From Brevundimonas sp. G8 (GTDB lineage Bacteria; Pseudomonadota; Alphaproteobacteria; Caulobacterales; Caulobacteraceae): a DNA stretch of 64,000 bases. The position numbers were made by a program, and so were the translations under genes. The stretch covers positions 2,404,537 through 2,468,536 of the forward strand of contig NZ_LR732816.1 of assembly GCF_902506205.1 (NCBI RefSeq), read 5' to 3'. Shown piece after piece: positions 1-8,430 of this stretch; the first letter of the stretch is position 1; the number at the start of each line of letters is the position of its first letter. The notes below the pieces were generated by a model. That model was not told the origin of the DNA, did not search any database, and saw only the letters and a list, made by a program, of their open reading frames with translations.

Positions 1-102
1 GTCCATGGCGCGCACGGTGCGAAACCCCTCGCGCACGAAATAGGCGTCGAGCACGGCGGCGATCTCGGGCTCGTCTTCGGCGATGATGACCAAGGCGCTC
101 AT
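1..102 (-). CDS. Response regulator, N-terminal part only (cut by window edge)
   Basis: The reverse strand reads an ATG at 102 followed by 33 codons that run off the left edge of the window. The peptide begins MSALVIIAEDEPEIAAVLD, which is the typical start of a CheY-like receiver domain: a hydrophobic first strand followed by the acidic E-D-E cluster that binds Mg2+. The phosphoacceptor Asp and the output domain lie outside the window. The AEDEPEI form is common in OmpR/BaeR-type regulators, but the output class cannot be read here. It is divergent from the lipoprotein unit starting at 244, so the 141 bases between them must hold both promoters. Confidence 0.75.
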   Translation of the reverse strand, partial: MSALVIIAEDEPEIAAVLDAYFVREGFRTVRAMD

Positions 103-243
103 TAGGTCTCCACGACATCGCGCGGCAAAGGGCGGCGGTCCAGCCTAGATGGGGTGTCTCCATGATTTCTCCATGAAGTCCACACGAACGCCCCACGGCG
201 ACGTGCGAAGCGGCGTCGATCCCGAAGCCGATTTTGAGAGCCG

Positions 244-342
244 ATGAAATTCAACGCCCACCAGATCTTCGTCGCCGCCATGACCGCCGTGAACGTTGCA
301 GTGCTCGCCGCCTGCGGCGCGTTCATTGTGGCCATGCTGTGA
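244..342 (+). CDS. Small single-span membrane ORF (32 aa), coupled to the next gene
   Basis: An ATG at 244 opens a 32-codon frame beginning MKFNAHQIFVAAMTAVNVAV and ending FIVAML. After a short polar N-terminus it is almost entirely hydrophobic, so it would form one membrane helix or an uncleaved signal anchor. Its stop TGA (340-342) overlaps the GTG start of the lipoprotein gene (339-341) as GTGA, an arrangement typical of translational coupling. No family was recognised. It may be a real micro-protein or a leader ORF that only serves to bring ribosomes to the downstream GTG. Confidence 0.5.
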   Translation: MKFNAHQIFVAAMTAVNVAVLAACGAFIVAML

Positions 343-1298
343 GCAGCGCTAGCCTGCGCTGGGCGCGGATCGCGGCGGCGGCGAGCTTGATCGCGCTGGC
401 CGTGGGGTGCGCCAAGCCGGCCGAACCGCCTGCGCCGCCACCGCCCCCGCCGCCCTCGATCCGACTGGACGACAGCGTGGCGCAGGCGGCGTCGGTCTAT
501 CTGGTTTTCATGCGCGACGCAGCGACGTTCGACGGCGGTTTCGCCGACGCCGATGCGGTGCAGGCGGCGTTGCAGCGCGGCGCGACCTATAACGCCGACC
601 AGCTGGCGCGTGGCCTTGTGGCCTATGGTGCGGTGCTGGCGATGCAGTCGCCTGATTTCGTCGCGGGTGTGCGAGCCTATGCAGCCGACCCGGCGCAACG
701 ACGCGAAATTCTGGGTCGCCTGGCGGCCGACCCCGCCTATGCCGCGACATTTCCCGGCGCCGATGCGGCGGCGGGCCTGGTCGTCGAGGTTATGGAAGAG
801 GCCGCCGTCGCCATCGAGGCCGCGTCGGACCGGGTCGAAGGTGACGCCTATACGATCCAGGAACGCAACGACCCGCGCCGTCGCTGGGCGGGCCAGCCCG
901 TGGCGGATCGGCCGGGGCGGTTGGAGCGGGCGAAACTGGCGTCTGAGGCGTCTCGACCGGCGTCCCAAGACGAGAGCGCCCTGTTGCTGACGGCCGCCCA
1001 TGCCGAGCCGTCTCGCACGCCCGCCTCGCTTCGGTCGGCGCCCTATACGCCGGCGGTGACGCGGTCCTTGAGCATCGCTGCGCGGGCCTTGCTGGGCGAA
1101 AGCGTGACGGATGACGGGGGTGACGGCGTGCTGCAGGATCCGAACGCGACCTTCTGCCTGCAGATGTCCAAGCTGAACCTGTTCCAATGTCTGGCCGCCG
1201 CCAAGCCCAGCTATGAGGACATGTTCTGCATCGGTCGGCACGTGGTCAGGGACCTGGCCGACTGCACGCGCACGGCCGTCAGTCCTGCGTCGAACTGA
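339..1298 (+). CDS. Lipoprotein with four conserved C-terminal cysteines (paralogue of 49871-51004)
   Basis: The GTG start at 339 is chosen because it gives a signal peptide ending in the lipobox-like A-V-G-C (Cys24) and overlaps the preceding micro-ORF. A longer in-frame start at 234 would add an arginine-rich tail that does not look like protein. The mature part (about 295 aa) opens with a run of prolines, then a helical domain with the phrase ADPAYAATFPGADAAAGL, then a C-terminal block with four cysteines around SYEDMFCIGRHVVRDLADCT. The same blocks occur in the lipoprotein at 49871-51004, so the two are paralogues. Function is not recognised; periplasmic or membrane-anchored location is inferred. 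Its 3' end overlaps the convergent TonB receptor gene by 20 bases. Confidence 0.8.
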   Translation: MSSASLRWARIAAAASLIALAVGCAKPAEPPAPPPPPPPSIRLDDSVAQAASVYLVFMRDAATFDGGFADADAVQAALQRGATYNADQLARGLVAYGAVLAMQSPDFVAGVRAYAADPAQRREILGRLAADPAYAATFPGADAAAGLVVEVMEEAAVAIEAASDRVEGDAYTIQERNDPRRRWAGQPVADRPGRLERAKLASEASRPASQDESALLLTAAHAEPSRTPASLRSAPYTPAVTRSLSIAARALLGESVTDDGGDGVLQDPNATFCLQMSKLNLFQCLAAAKPSYEDMFCIGRHVVRDLADCTRTAVSPASN

Positions 1299-3795
1299 GA
1301 ACCGGCGGGCGTCGATATTGAGGCGTCCACCTCAGCGTGACGCCGATGGTGCGGGGGCGCAGGGGGGTGACGGCCTGAGCGTCGGGCAGGCGGAAGGGGT
1401 CGCTGTAGGCGAAGGTGTTGGCCTCGGTGTCGAACAGGTTGTCGACAAACAGGGTCGCGGTCCAGGGCGAGGCCGCCACGCCCAGAGCCAATCGGCCCGT
1501 GCCATAGTCGCCCATGCGGTGTTGCTGGCGTCCGTCGAAGGTCAGACGCGATGAGCCGACGTAGGACAGGCCGCCGTCGGCGAGCAGATGCAGGCGATCC
1601 CCCAGAGGATGACGCCAGGTGAAGCCCAGGTTGGCCGAAGCCTTGGGCACGCCGGGCAGACCGGCGTCGCGCCGGGAATCGAACTGATCGCTTGGATCGG
1701 TGATGCGGGGATCGGCGACGAGGCCGTTGGCGAACAACTCCAACGTCTCGGTCGGTTTCCAGTTCGCCTCGATCTCGAACCCCAGATCGGCGCCGTCGCC
1801 GACGTTGACGACATAGGCCAGACCGCTGGGCAGGAACTGATCGCTCTGCACGTCGCGCCAACGCGCGGCGTAGACGGCGGCGCGGACGCGGGCGCGTCCC
1901 CCGGCTGAGCGATATTTGGCGCCGAACTCCAGGTTCCACAGCGAGTCCCGCTGGTATTCGCGCGCCGGTGAGTCCGCCAGGCCGCTGAAGTCCTGGCCGA
2001 TGACGCCTGCTGTGTTGAAGCCCCCGGCGCGGTGACCCTGGCTGATCTGGGCCGACAGGTTCAGACGTTCGCTGGGCTGCCAGGCGAGACCGATCTTGGG
2101 CGTCAGGCCGGAGGAGACTCCACGCCCGTCGAAGGCGCGCTTGCGTGAACCCTGGCGCACCTCCGAGGTCGTCTCATAGTCGAGGGCGTAATAACGGGCG
2201 CCGGCGGTCAGGGTCAGTTTTTGCGTCAGGTCCAGCGACGCCTCGCCATAGACGGCGGCCTCGTCCAAGCTGTCGCGGCGAGCTTCGGAATAGACGGCGC
2301 GGGGCTCCGGTGTCAGGGCGGCTAGGATGGGGTTGGTGCGGGTGGTGCTGGACGACACCAGGCCGCCGGCCAGCCAGCGCCAGCGACCTACGTCGGGCGA
2401 GGCGAAGTTGGCTTCGCCGACGACCAGATGAATGTCCTTGTTCTCGTCCAGGGCGCCGATCCGCCAGGGCGAGCCGAAACGGCGCAGAGCGCTGGAGGCG
2501 TCGTATCGGCTCTTGAACCCATGTTCGACCACCGCGAGCGAGGCGTTCATATGCCCCCAGGCGCCTCGACCTTCCAGCGTCAGCGAGGCCTGATCGAAGC
2601 GGTTCTGGTGGGGTTCGCGCACCAGGTTCGCGCGGCGCAGCGGGCCCAGGCCGCGATACACATAGTGGGTGTCCTCGGTCACGATCGACTGGTGAACGAC
2701 GCCCGCTCGCGCGGTCCAGCCGGGCGCGATCGCCAGCGCCGCCGATACACGTCCGCCACGTCGCGTGCCGTCGTTGACCCGACGCAGCTTCAGTTCGACG
2801 TCGTTGATATAGCCGCTGTAGGTCTCGCCATAGATAGCCGCCCGGATCGCCGCGCGATCCCCCGCCAGCGGCAGGTTGGCGATCAACGAGTAGTCGGAGT
2901 TCGACCCTCCGCCCCTGGTGTGGGAGCGGGAGAGGGCGACGGACAGGTCTTCCTGACCGAACTCGGGCGCTCGCGTCACGATGCGGACGACGCCGCCAAT
3001 GGGGCCGGTGCCATAGAGCGTGCCCTGCGGGCCGCGCAAAACCTCGACCCGGTCGATGTCGATCAGTTTCAGATCGGGGTCCGGTGCGCTGTAGGTGACG
3101 GGCGTCAGGTCAAGATACAGGCCCACGGTCGATTGGGTCAGGCCGGTGAAGACTCCATCGGATACGCCCCGCAGCAGGATCTTGTTACGGCCGGGGCCGA
3201 GGTTGGTCACCGTCATGCCCGATACCAGGCTGTCTAGGCCCTGCATGCCGGTGACGCCGGAACGGGCGATGCGATCGGAGGCGACCGCCGTCATGGCCGA
3301 CGATGAATCCTGAATCAGCTCCGGCCGGCGAGGGGCGGTGACGATGACTTCGCTGACCTGAGCCACGTCTTCGGTGGGTGCGAGGCGAGGGGGTGTGCTT
3401 CGCGCGGGCGGCGGGGTCGTTGGTGAGGAGGCGCGGGACGGCGCACGGCTGATGATCACGGCGCCGTCGGCCCGGATGATATGGCGACATCCCGATCCTG
3501 CCAGGATGCGGGTCAGGGCGGTATCCAGCGACATGCGGCCATGAAGCGCCGGGCTGGTTCCCGCGCAGGCGCTCAGACTGCCGCCCAGAGACACGCGCGC
3601 CTGGAGCGCCAGGTCGAGCAGTGCGCCATCGACGGATTGGCGGGGGACGTAGAAGTCTAGCGTTCGGCCGTCGGCAGCCTGCGCCGGCGCCGACAGGGCC
3701 GTCGTCAAAAGCAGCCCAAGGCTGGGGATCAGGGCGGCGGCGCGTGACCGGGGAAGGCCGGATTTTGGAGGCCGCCTGGCCTCAGCGGGCGCCAC
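1279..3795 (-). CDS. TonB-dependent receptor with STN signalling domain (FecA-like)
   Basis: This 838-residue protein has a signal peptide (about residues 18-41, ending APAQA), an STN (secretin/TonB short N-terminal) domain at about 43-120, a TonB box-like SEVIVTAPRR, a plug with VLRGPQGTLYGTGPIGGVV, and a long beta-barrel. Receptors with an STN domain signal ligand binding to a FecR-type anti-sigma factor, and exactly such a pair (FecR, ECF sigma) lies just upstream on the same strand. The GTG start lies inside the fecR-like gene (14-base overlap), so translation is probably coupled. The ligand is unknown; an iron complex is typical. About 13 polar residues follow the last predicted strand (VTLRWTPQY), which is unusual because receptors of this class usually end on an aromatic residue. 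Confidence 0.93.
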   Translation of the reverse strand: MAPAEARRPPKSGLPRSRAAALIPSLGLLLTTALSAPAQAADGRTLDFYVPRQSVDGALLDLALQARVSLGGSLSACAGTSPALHGRMSLDTALTRILAGSGCRHIIRADGAVIISRAPSRASSPTTPPPARSTPPRLAPTEDVAQVSEVIVTAPRRPELIQDSSSAMTAVASDRIARSGVTGMQGLDSLVSGMTVTNLGPGRNKILLRGVSDGVFTGLTQSTVGLYLDLTPVTYSAPDPDLKLIDIDRVEVLRGPQGTLYGTGPIGGVVRIVTRAPEFGQEDLSVALSRSHTRGGGSNSDYSLIANLPLAGDRAAIRAAIYGETYSGYINDVELKLRRVNDGTRRGGRVSAALAIAPGWTARAGVVHQSIVTEDTHYVYRGLGPLRRANLVREPHQNRFDQASLTLEGRGAWGHMNASLAVVEHGFKSRYDASSALRRFGSPWRIGALDENKDIHLVVGEANFASPDVGRWRWLAGGLVSSSTTRTNPILAALTPEPRAVYSEARRDSLDEAAVYGEASLDLTQKLTLTAGARYYALDYETTSEVRQGSRKRAFDGRGVSSGLTPKIGLAWQPSERLNLSAQISQGHRAGGFNTAGVIGQDFSGLADSPAREYQRDSLWNLEFGAKYRSAGGRARVRAAVYAARWRDVQSDQFLPSGLAYVVNVGDGADLGFEIEANWKPTETLELFANGLVADPRITDPSDQFDSRRDAGLPGVPKASANLGFTWRHPLGDRLHLLADGGLSYVGSSRLTFDGRQQHRMGDYGTGRLALGVAASPWTATLFVDNLFDTEANTFAYSDPFRLPDAQAVTPLRPRTIGVTLRWTPQYRRPPVLSSTQD

Positions 3796-4741
3796 GCGCG
3801 CTGAGGCGAACTTCGGACGTCGAGGCCTCGACGCGAAAGGGTGCGAAATCCTGGAGCTGCTGCAACATCACGGCCTCGTCGCCTACACGCAGGGCGCCGG
3901 TGAAACGCAGCGCCTGAACGGGCGTCGATAGCACGACTGGCTTGTCGAGATAACGCGAAAGATCGTCGGCCACATCGCTCAACGGACGGTCACGATAGAC
4001 CAGTACGCCGCTGCGCCAGGCCGAGGCGCGATCCGGTGAGACGTTGCTCATGCGCGGCGCCGCTTGGCCCCGCTGTTCCAGGGCCTGGCCTGCGGTCAGG
4101 CGCACGGGCGTCGCGGCGTTGGCGGGGGTCACGGCGACAACACCGCGCTGGACCGCGACGGCGAAGTTGCCGCCATGGTTCAACACGTTGAAGGCGGTGC
4201 CCAGCACCTGGACCTGATGATCGCCGGCGGCGACCACGAAGGGATGGGCAGGATCGTGGGCGATGTCGAAGGCGGCTTCGCCTTCGGCCAGGGAGACCGA
4301 CCGCCTGTTGTCGTCGAAGCGGACGTTCAGCGTGGAATGGCGGTTCAGATAGACGTGCGAACCGTCCTCCAGAGCGACCGAAAGCGGTGCGTCGGTGGTG
4401 GCGTAGGTTTGGCCGTTAGGTGTCATCCAAAGCCACAGGCCGACCGCCAAGGTGACGCTGGCGGCGATGCCCAGGCCTGCGCCTAGCCAAGGCACGCGAC
4501 GGCGGGCGCGGCGTTCGCGGGCGGCGGACAGGTCGACGACGGGCGCAGCCGGGATCGGGGCTACGTTTGCTGCATCCAGATCAACCCAAAGCCGTTCGAC
4601 GGCGTCATAGGCGTGCGCATGGGCGGGCGAGACCTCCAGCCAGGACTGGAAATCGAGCCACGCGGATTCGGGCGCCGTCTCGTCACGCAGGGTGACGAAC
4701 CAATGCAGCGCCTTTTCCTTGATGTCGGTCTCTGCTGTCAT
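3782..4741 (-). CDS. FecR-family anti-sigma factor / sigma regulator
   Basis: The 319-residue product begins MTAETDIKEKALHWFVTLRD, a DUF4880-type cytoplasmic N-terminus that binds the sigma factor. One transmembrane helix follows (around LGAGLGIAASVTLAVGLWLW), then a periplasmic FecR domain (DGSHVYLNRHSTLNVRF, VQVLGTAFNV) and a C-terminal STN-like segment (DRPLSDVADDLSRYLDKPVV). ATG at 4741 is preferred over the upstream TTG at 4771 because it matches the family start and has a purine-rich GGGATCGG just before it. It sits between the sigma gene and the receptor gene and should transmit the periplasmic signal from the receptor's STN domain to the sigma factor. Confidence 0.92.
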   Translation of the reverse strand: MTAETDIKEKALHWFVTLRDETAPESAWLDFQSWLEVSPAHAHAYDAVERLWVDLDAANVAPIPAAPVVDLSAARERRARRRVPWLGAGLGIAASVTLAVGLWLWMTPNGQTYATTDAPLSVALEDGSHVYLNRHSTLNVRFDDNRRSVSLAEGEAAFDIAHDPAHPFVVAAGDHQVQVLGTAFNVLNHGGNFAVAVQRGVVAVTPANAATPVRLTAGQALEQRGQAAPRMSNVSPDRASAWRSGVLVYRDRPLSDVADDLSRYLDKPVVLSTPVQALRFTGALRVGDEAVMLQQLQDFAPFRVEASTSEVRLSARGAR

Positions 4742-4850
4742 CCGATCCCAGCCTGGAGTTCCGCCGTGCAACGGACTTCCTGATAACCAGACGTCGCCGC
4801 GAAGGCCGCACCTCCAGATTGATTCCCCAAAAAGGTGAAAAAGGCCGTCT

Positions 4851-5405
4851 TCATGGCTGAACCTTTCGGGCCAGAACGCGAAGGGCGTCCATCATGTGTT
4901 TCTCGACTGAGCTGCGCGAAACGCCCATCTGGGCGGCGATGTCGGCGTAGCTGACGCCGTCAAACTTGTGCAGGCGAAAGACCGTCTGGGTCTTGGGCGG
5001 CAGGGTCTCCAGAGCTACGACCAGGCGGGCCAGCCGTTCGCGACCCGCCACGACGGCCTCGGGGGAGGGGGCGGCGTCCAGATCTTCCGCCGCGCTGACC
5101 TCGTGATTGATTTGACGCCATTGGGTGTCGCGGTTGGTCGCCCGCTGGGTGGAGCGCCAACGGTCCATCAGCAGATTGGACGTCAGTCGGAAAAGGAAGG
5201 CGCGCGGATTGTCGGGCGGCGGATCTGGATCGAGCGCCGATACCTTGATGTAGACGTCCTGCAGCACGTCATCGACATCGCCGGATGCGCCGCCCAGCCG
5301 CGCCCGGCAGAACCGGGCCAGATCCTCGCGCTGCTCAAGATAGGCGGCGACCAGGGGATGCGCGGCGGGCGCGGTCAAACGGGCGAAATCCTCTCGTTCG
5401 GCCAA
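4851..5405 (-). CDS. ECF sigma factor, FecI type
   Basis: A 184-residue sigma-70 family protein with region 2 (DDVLQDVYIKV, then NPRAFLFRLTSNLLMDRWRS for -10 recognition) and region 4 (LPPKTQTVFRLHKFDGVSYADIAAQM, helix-turn-helix with SRSSVEKHM). It should direct transcription of the receptor gene when released or activated by the FecR-like protein encoded 109 bases downstream. The start is a TTG at 5405, because no in-frame ATG lies between the upstream stop and region 2; this start is uncertain by a few codons. The order sigma-FecR-receptor is the classical cell-surface signalling arrangement. Confidence 0.92.
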   Translation of the reverse strand: MAEREDFARLTAPAAHPLVAAYLEQREDLARFCRARLGGASGDVDDVLQDVYIKVSALDPDPPPDNPRAFLFRLTSNLLMDRWRSTQRATNRDTQWRQINHEVSAAEDLDAAPSPEAVVAGRERLARLVVALETLPPKTQTVFRLHKFDGVSYADIAAQMGVSRSSVEKHMMDALRVLARKVQP

Positions 5406-5576
5406 GGCAGGCCGTGACCCTCAATGCCGTGACGATTTTCCTGAGGCAAGGCCCGGTCGGCGGCGTCCTTGTCATGAAGCCGCCGTGCAGCGGCGACGAG
5501 CAGGACCCAGATGCGCGCGTTTGCAGGACACGACGGCACAGCGGCTCCGGCCTTTTTGGTCGGCTAGGGCGTCGTC

Positions 5577-6542
5577 ATGTTCGACATCTGGCGCTCGGGC
5601 TTCATCCGCCGTCCCTTAAGCAGCTTTGTTGATCACGCCCCGCGCGCGGACGAGGTGGTATGGTTACCGGACTGCGGGTCGCATGCCTATGTGGCGGATC
5701 CGTTCGGGATCACGCGCGACGGGGTGCTGACCGTCTTCGTCGAGGCGTTCGACTATCATGTGCGCCGAGGCGAGATTCACTACCGCCAGTACGATGCCGA
5801 CGACCGGCTGGTGGGCCAGGGCGTCGCCCTGACCGAGCCCTGGCACCTGTCCTATCCGACCCTGATCGAGGACGGCGGCGAACTCTACATGCTGCCCGAG
5901 GGCTACAAGAGCGGCGGGCTGATCCTGTATCGTTGCGTGCGTTTCCCGGACCAGTGGGAGGCGGTCGCGCGCGTCGGCGAGGCGGCGGCAATCGATGCGA
6001 CGGTGGTGAAGCACGACGGCCGGTGGTGGATGTTCCACGCCCTGCCGGGGCCGGATGACCGGGCGATGCGCGAACTGCACGTTGCCTGGGCCGACAGCCT
6101 GACTGGACCGTGGACAGTGCACTCGTGCAATCCGGTGATGAGCGGGTTTCACACCTCGCGGCCGGGTGGTTCGGCCTTCGTGCACGACGGCGCCCTGCAT
6201 CTGCCGGTCCAGGACTGCGCAGAGACCTATGGCGCGGCCATCAACCTGCTGCGGATCGACGCCCTAACGCCGGAGACTTTCTCGGCCTCGGTGGTGAAGC
6301 GTTTCGAGGCGGGCGATCTGATCGAAGGGTTCGCCGATGGTCTGCACACCCTGTCGGGCCATGGCGACGTCACTTTCATCGATGTGAAGGGCATCCGGCA
6401 GTCGCCGGCGGAGCCCTGGATTAAGGCAGGGTTCAAGGCGCGGCGGCTGTTGGGCCTGAATGGCCCGCGCGGTCGTCGCGCCACGGGCGCCGCCGTCCAC
6501 CCCGGGATTTTCTCGACCGCTTCCGTTCGCAAGGAAGGCTAG
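5577..6542 (+). CDS. Beta-propeller protein resembling the GINT1 N-terminal / GH43-like fold
   Basis: The 321-residue protein begins MFDIWRSGFIRRPLSSF and carries repeated blade-like motifs such as YVADPFGITRDGVLTVFVEAF, LSYPTLIEDGGELYMLPEG, IDATVVKHDGRWWMFHA and SRPGGSAFVHDGALHLPVQD. This pattern matches the N-terminal propeller family found in glucosamine inositolphosphorylceramide transferases and in bacterial surface-polysaccharide clusters. No signal peptide is seen, so it is probably cytoplasmic. A glycosyltransferase follows after three bases, so the two are likely one operon acting on a glycan or glycolipid. The family assignment is from remembered motif similarity; the enzymatic role is inferred and uncertain. 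Confidence 0.65.
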   Translation: MFDIWRSGFIRRPLSSFVDHAPRADEVVWLPDCGSHAYVADPFGITRDGVLTVFVEAFDYHVRRGEIHYRQYDADDRLVGQGVALTEPWHLSYPTLIEDGGELYMLPEGYKSGGLILYRCVRFPDQWEAVARVGEAAAIDATVVKHDGRWWMFHALPGPDDRAMRELHVAWADSLTGPWTVHSCNPVMSGFHTSRPGGSAFVHDGALHLPVQDCAETYGAAINLLRIDALTPETFSASVVKRFEAGDLIEGFADGLHTLSGHGDVTFIDVKGIRQSPAEPWIKAGFKARRLLGLNGPRGRRATGAAVHPGIFSTASVRKEG

Positions 6543-6545
6543 ACC

Positions 6546-7700
6546 ATGCGTATCGCCGTCGTTCTGCCCCGTGGCTGCAGCTACTGCCCCGACAAGGCCA
6601 ACTCGATGGAGACGGTGGTGCGAACCCTGTCGGCGCACAGCCGGCTGAACCGTTCGGTCACTCTGATCTGCGATGCGGGCGCGACGCCGCGTGCGGACCT
6701 GAACATGCTGACGGTGCCGGCCGGCCTGGGCCGCAAGGCGCGCAACGAAGCGGTGGCGACCATCCTCAAGGCGCTGTCGCCCGATATCGTCGAATATCAT
6801 CAGCAGTTGAAGGCCGCGTCCGAACTGGCGCGCCAGTTTCCGAACGCGACCCACGTCCTGTATCGCCACACCCGCATCAAGCCGGCGAAGAACCCAATCG
6901 AGGCCTTCCGTTACGGTCGCCGTCTGGCGCGGTTCGACCGGCTGGTGTTCGTCAGCCAGGCGGCGGGACAAGAGTTCGCGACGGACTATCCACGTCTGGC
7001 GGGTCGGGTCTCGTCGGTGTGCAATCCCATCGAGGTCGAGGGCTGGCGCGCATCGCCGGAAGCCCGCGAAAACCTGATCCTGTTCTCCGGCCGCGCGATG
7101 CGGGACAAGGGGCTGGACCTGTTCTGCGCGGCCTTGTCCGAGACGCTGGATCGTCATCACGACTGGCGTGGCGCGCTGATGCTGGGCGATTGGGAGAAGC
7201 ATCAAGCCTGGGCAGAGCCTCTGGTTCAGGCGCTGGATCGGTTCGGCGACCGGGTCGAAATCCACAAGTCGGCGTCGCTGGCCGAAGTGCGAGACGTGAC
7301 GCGTCGCGCCGCCATCGCTGTGACGCCGTCACGCGTTCGCGAGGCCCTGGGACTGGCGGCGCTGGAGGCCCATGCGGCGGGCGCGGCTCTGATCTCGTCG
7401 GGGCGAGGCGGTCTGCGTGAAGCGAGCGGCGAACACGCGGTCTATGTCGAGGTCGAGGACGCGGCGCCCCTGACGGCGGCGATGAACCGACTGGTCGAGG
7501 ATCCGGCGGAACGGCTGGCCCTGGCGCGCGGCGGTCAGGATTTCGTGGAGCGGGTCCATTCCCCCGTCGCCCGCGCCGCCGAATTGGACGCCCTGCGCGA
7601 GGCCCTGGCTGATCGGTCGCTGTCGAACCGTGCGGCGTCCAAGGTTCACTGGCCGTGGTTTCTGCCGCGACATGGGTCGCAGCCCAGACTGCAGGGATAG
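6546..7700 (+). CDS. Glycosyltransferase family 4 (GT-B fold)
   Basis: The 384-residue protein has the two Rossmann halves of a GT-B enzyme. The N-half begins MRIAVVLPRGCSYCPDKANS with an acceptor-side loop. The C-half has the nucleotide-sugar signature LFSGRAMRDKGLDLF and the EALGLAALEAHAAGAALISS segment, which contains the conserved E-x7-E pair of retaining family 4 enzymes. It probably adds a sugar to a surface polysaccharide or lipid carrier. It starts three bases after the propeller protein's stop and ends four bases before a convergent methyltransferase gene. Donor and acceptor cannot be read from sequence. Confidence 0.88.
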   Translation: MRIAVVLPRGCSYCPDKANSMETVVRTLSAHSRLNRSVTLICDAGATPRADLNMLTVPAGLGRKARNEAVATILKALSPDIVEYHQQLKAASELARQFPNATHVLYRHTRIKPAKNPIEAFRYGRRLARFDRLVFVSQAAGQEFATDYPRLAGRVSSVCNPIEVEGWRASPEARENLILFSGRAMRDKGLDLFCAALSETLDRHHDWRGALMLGDWEKHQAWAEPLVQALDRFGDRVEIHKSASLAEVRDVTRRAAIAVTPSRVREALGLAALEAHAAGAALISSGRGGLREASGEHAVYVEVEDAAPLTAAMNRLVEDPAERLALARGGQDFVERVHSPVARAAELDALREALADRSLSNRAASKVHWPWFLPRHGSQPRLQG

Positions 7701-7704
7701 GCGC

Positions 7705-8295
7705 TCAAGCCCTACGGACGAAGCTGTCGTAGACGTGGGTCACCGCGTCGAACCGGACGCGTGTCGCTTGATCGCCCAACGGCGTCGGCTCGAAGTCCGC
7801 ATCGGTCAGGCCAGCCGCGACCGGATCGTCGATCTTGTCGGTGTTCCAGCCCAGCAACAGGCGCCCGCCAGGACGCAGGATGGCGGCCAGCGCCTTCAAC
7901 GCCTTTTTCTGCTGTTCCGGACTGTCGACGCCGTAGCCCAACACGCCGTTGCAGACGATGGCGTCGAAGGTCATGTCGGAGAAGATCCGATCCGCCTCGC
8001 AGACGTCGCCGGTGCGGTGCCGGCCCTCGCGGCCCCAGCGTTCCGCCGACGCGTCGATGTCGGTCGTCCAGACCTCGCCGCCGTGGGCTTCCAGTGCGGC
8101 ATAGTCGTCCAGCGTATATTCGCGGCACCCGACCCACAGGATGCGACCGCCGTCTGTCGCCAGGGCGGGAATATAGCTGTCGGCCATCACGCGCCGGTCC
8201 GGCAGGCTGCGGATGCGTGTGGCCTTGGCGGACCGTCGCTTGCGGTCGGCGTCCTTGCCGAAGATCAGCGCCCTTACGACCGTTCCCAGAACCAC
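7705..8295 (-). CDS. Class I SAM-dependent methyltransferase
   Basis: The 196-residue product has a degenerate SAM-binding motif I (GGRILWVGCREYTLDD), an acidic end of strand 2 (VWTTDID), the motif FDAIVCNGVLGYGVDSPEQ and LRPGGRLLLGWN (strand 5 and turn), all typical of Methyltransf_11/23 proteins. The GTG start at 8295 is supported by a GAGGGGA ribosome binding site about six bases upstream and a basic N-terminal helix. Its substrate is unknown. It lies tail to tail with the glycosyltransferase and could act on the same glycan, but transcription is from the opposite strand. Confidence 0.75.
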   Translation of the reverse strand: MVLGTVVRALIFGKDADRKRRSAKATRIRSLPDRRVMADSYIPALATDGGRILWVGCREYTLDDYAALEAHGGEVWTTDIDASAERWGREGRHRTGDVCEADRIFSDMTFDAIVCNGVLGYGVDSPEQQKKALKALAAILRPGGRLLLGWNTDKIDDPVAAGLTDADFEPTPLGDQATRVRFDAVTHVYDSFVRRA

Positions 8296-8350
8296 GCGCT
8301 TCCCCTCGGATTGCCCACAGGGTTGTTATCGAGCGACGGATGATCTGCCA

Positions 8351-8400
8351 ATCGCCAGATTGGCGATCTGGCCGGGCTTTATTGCAAAGCCAAGCTTTGC
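8351..8400. repeat. Two perfect short palindromes between divergent genes
   Basis: Between the methyltransferase gene (minus) and the TonB receptor gene (plus), ATCGCCA (8351-8357) and TGGCGAT (8361-8367) form a 7-base inverted repeat with a 3-base spacer. GCAAAGC (8384-8390) and GCTTTGC (8394-8400) form a second one, also with a 3-base spacer. Neither has a T-tract, so they are not ordinary terminators. They could be operators or an RNA structure in the receptor's 5' leader. Confidence 0.5.
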
Positions 8401-8430
8401 GGAGCCCGCGCCAGCCCCTAGTGACGGCGC

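Noticed and set aside
102..1241. Long minus-strand frame opposite the first lipoprotein
   Set aside because: Arginine-rich low-complexity translation with no motif; the plus-strand lipoprotein with a paralogue in the window is the real gene.
8296..8430. Cobalamin riboswitch upstream of a BtuB-like receptor
   Set aside because: The gap is only 135 bases and no B12-box consensus was seen; the ligand of the receptor is not established.
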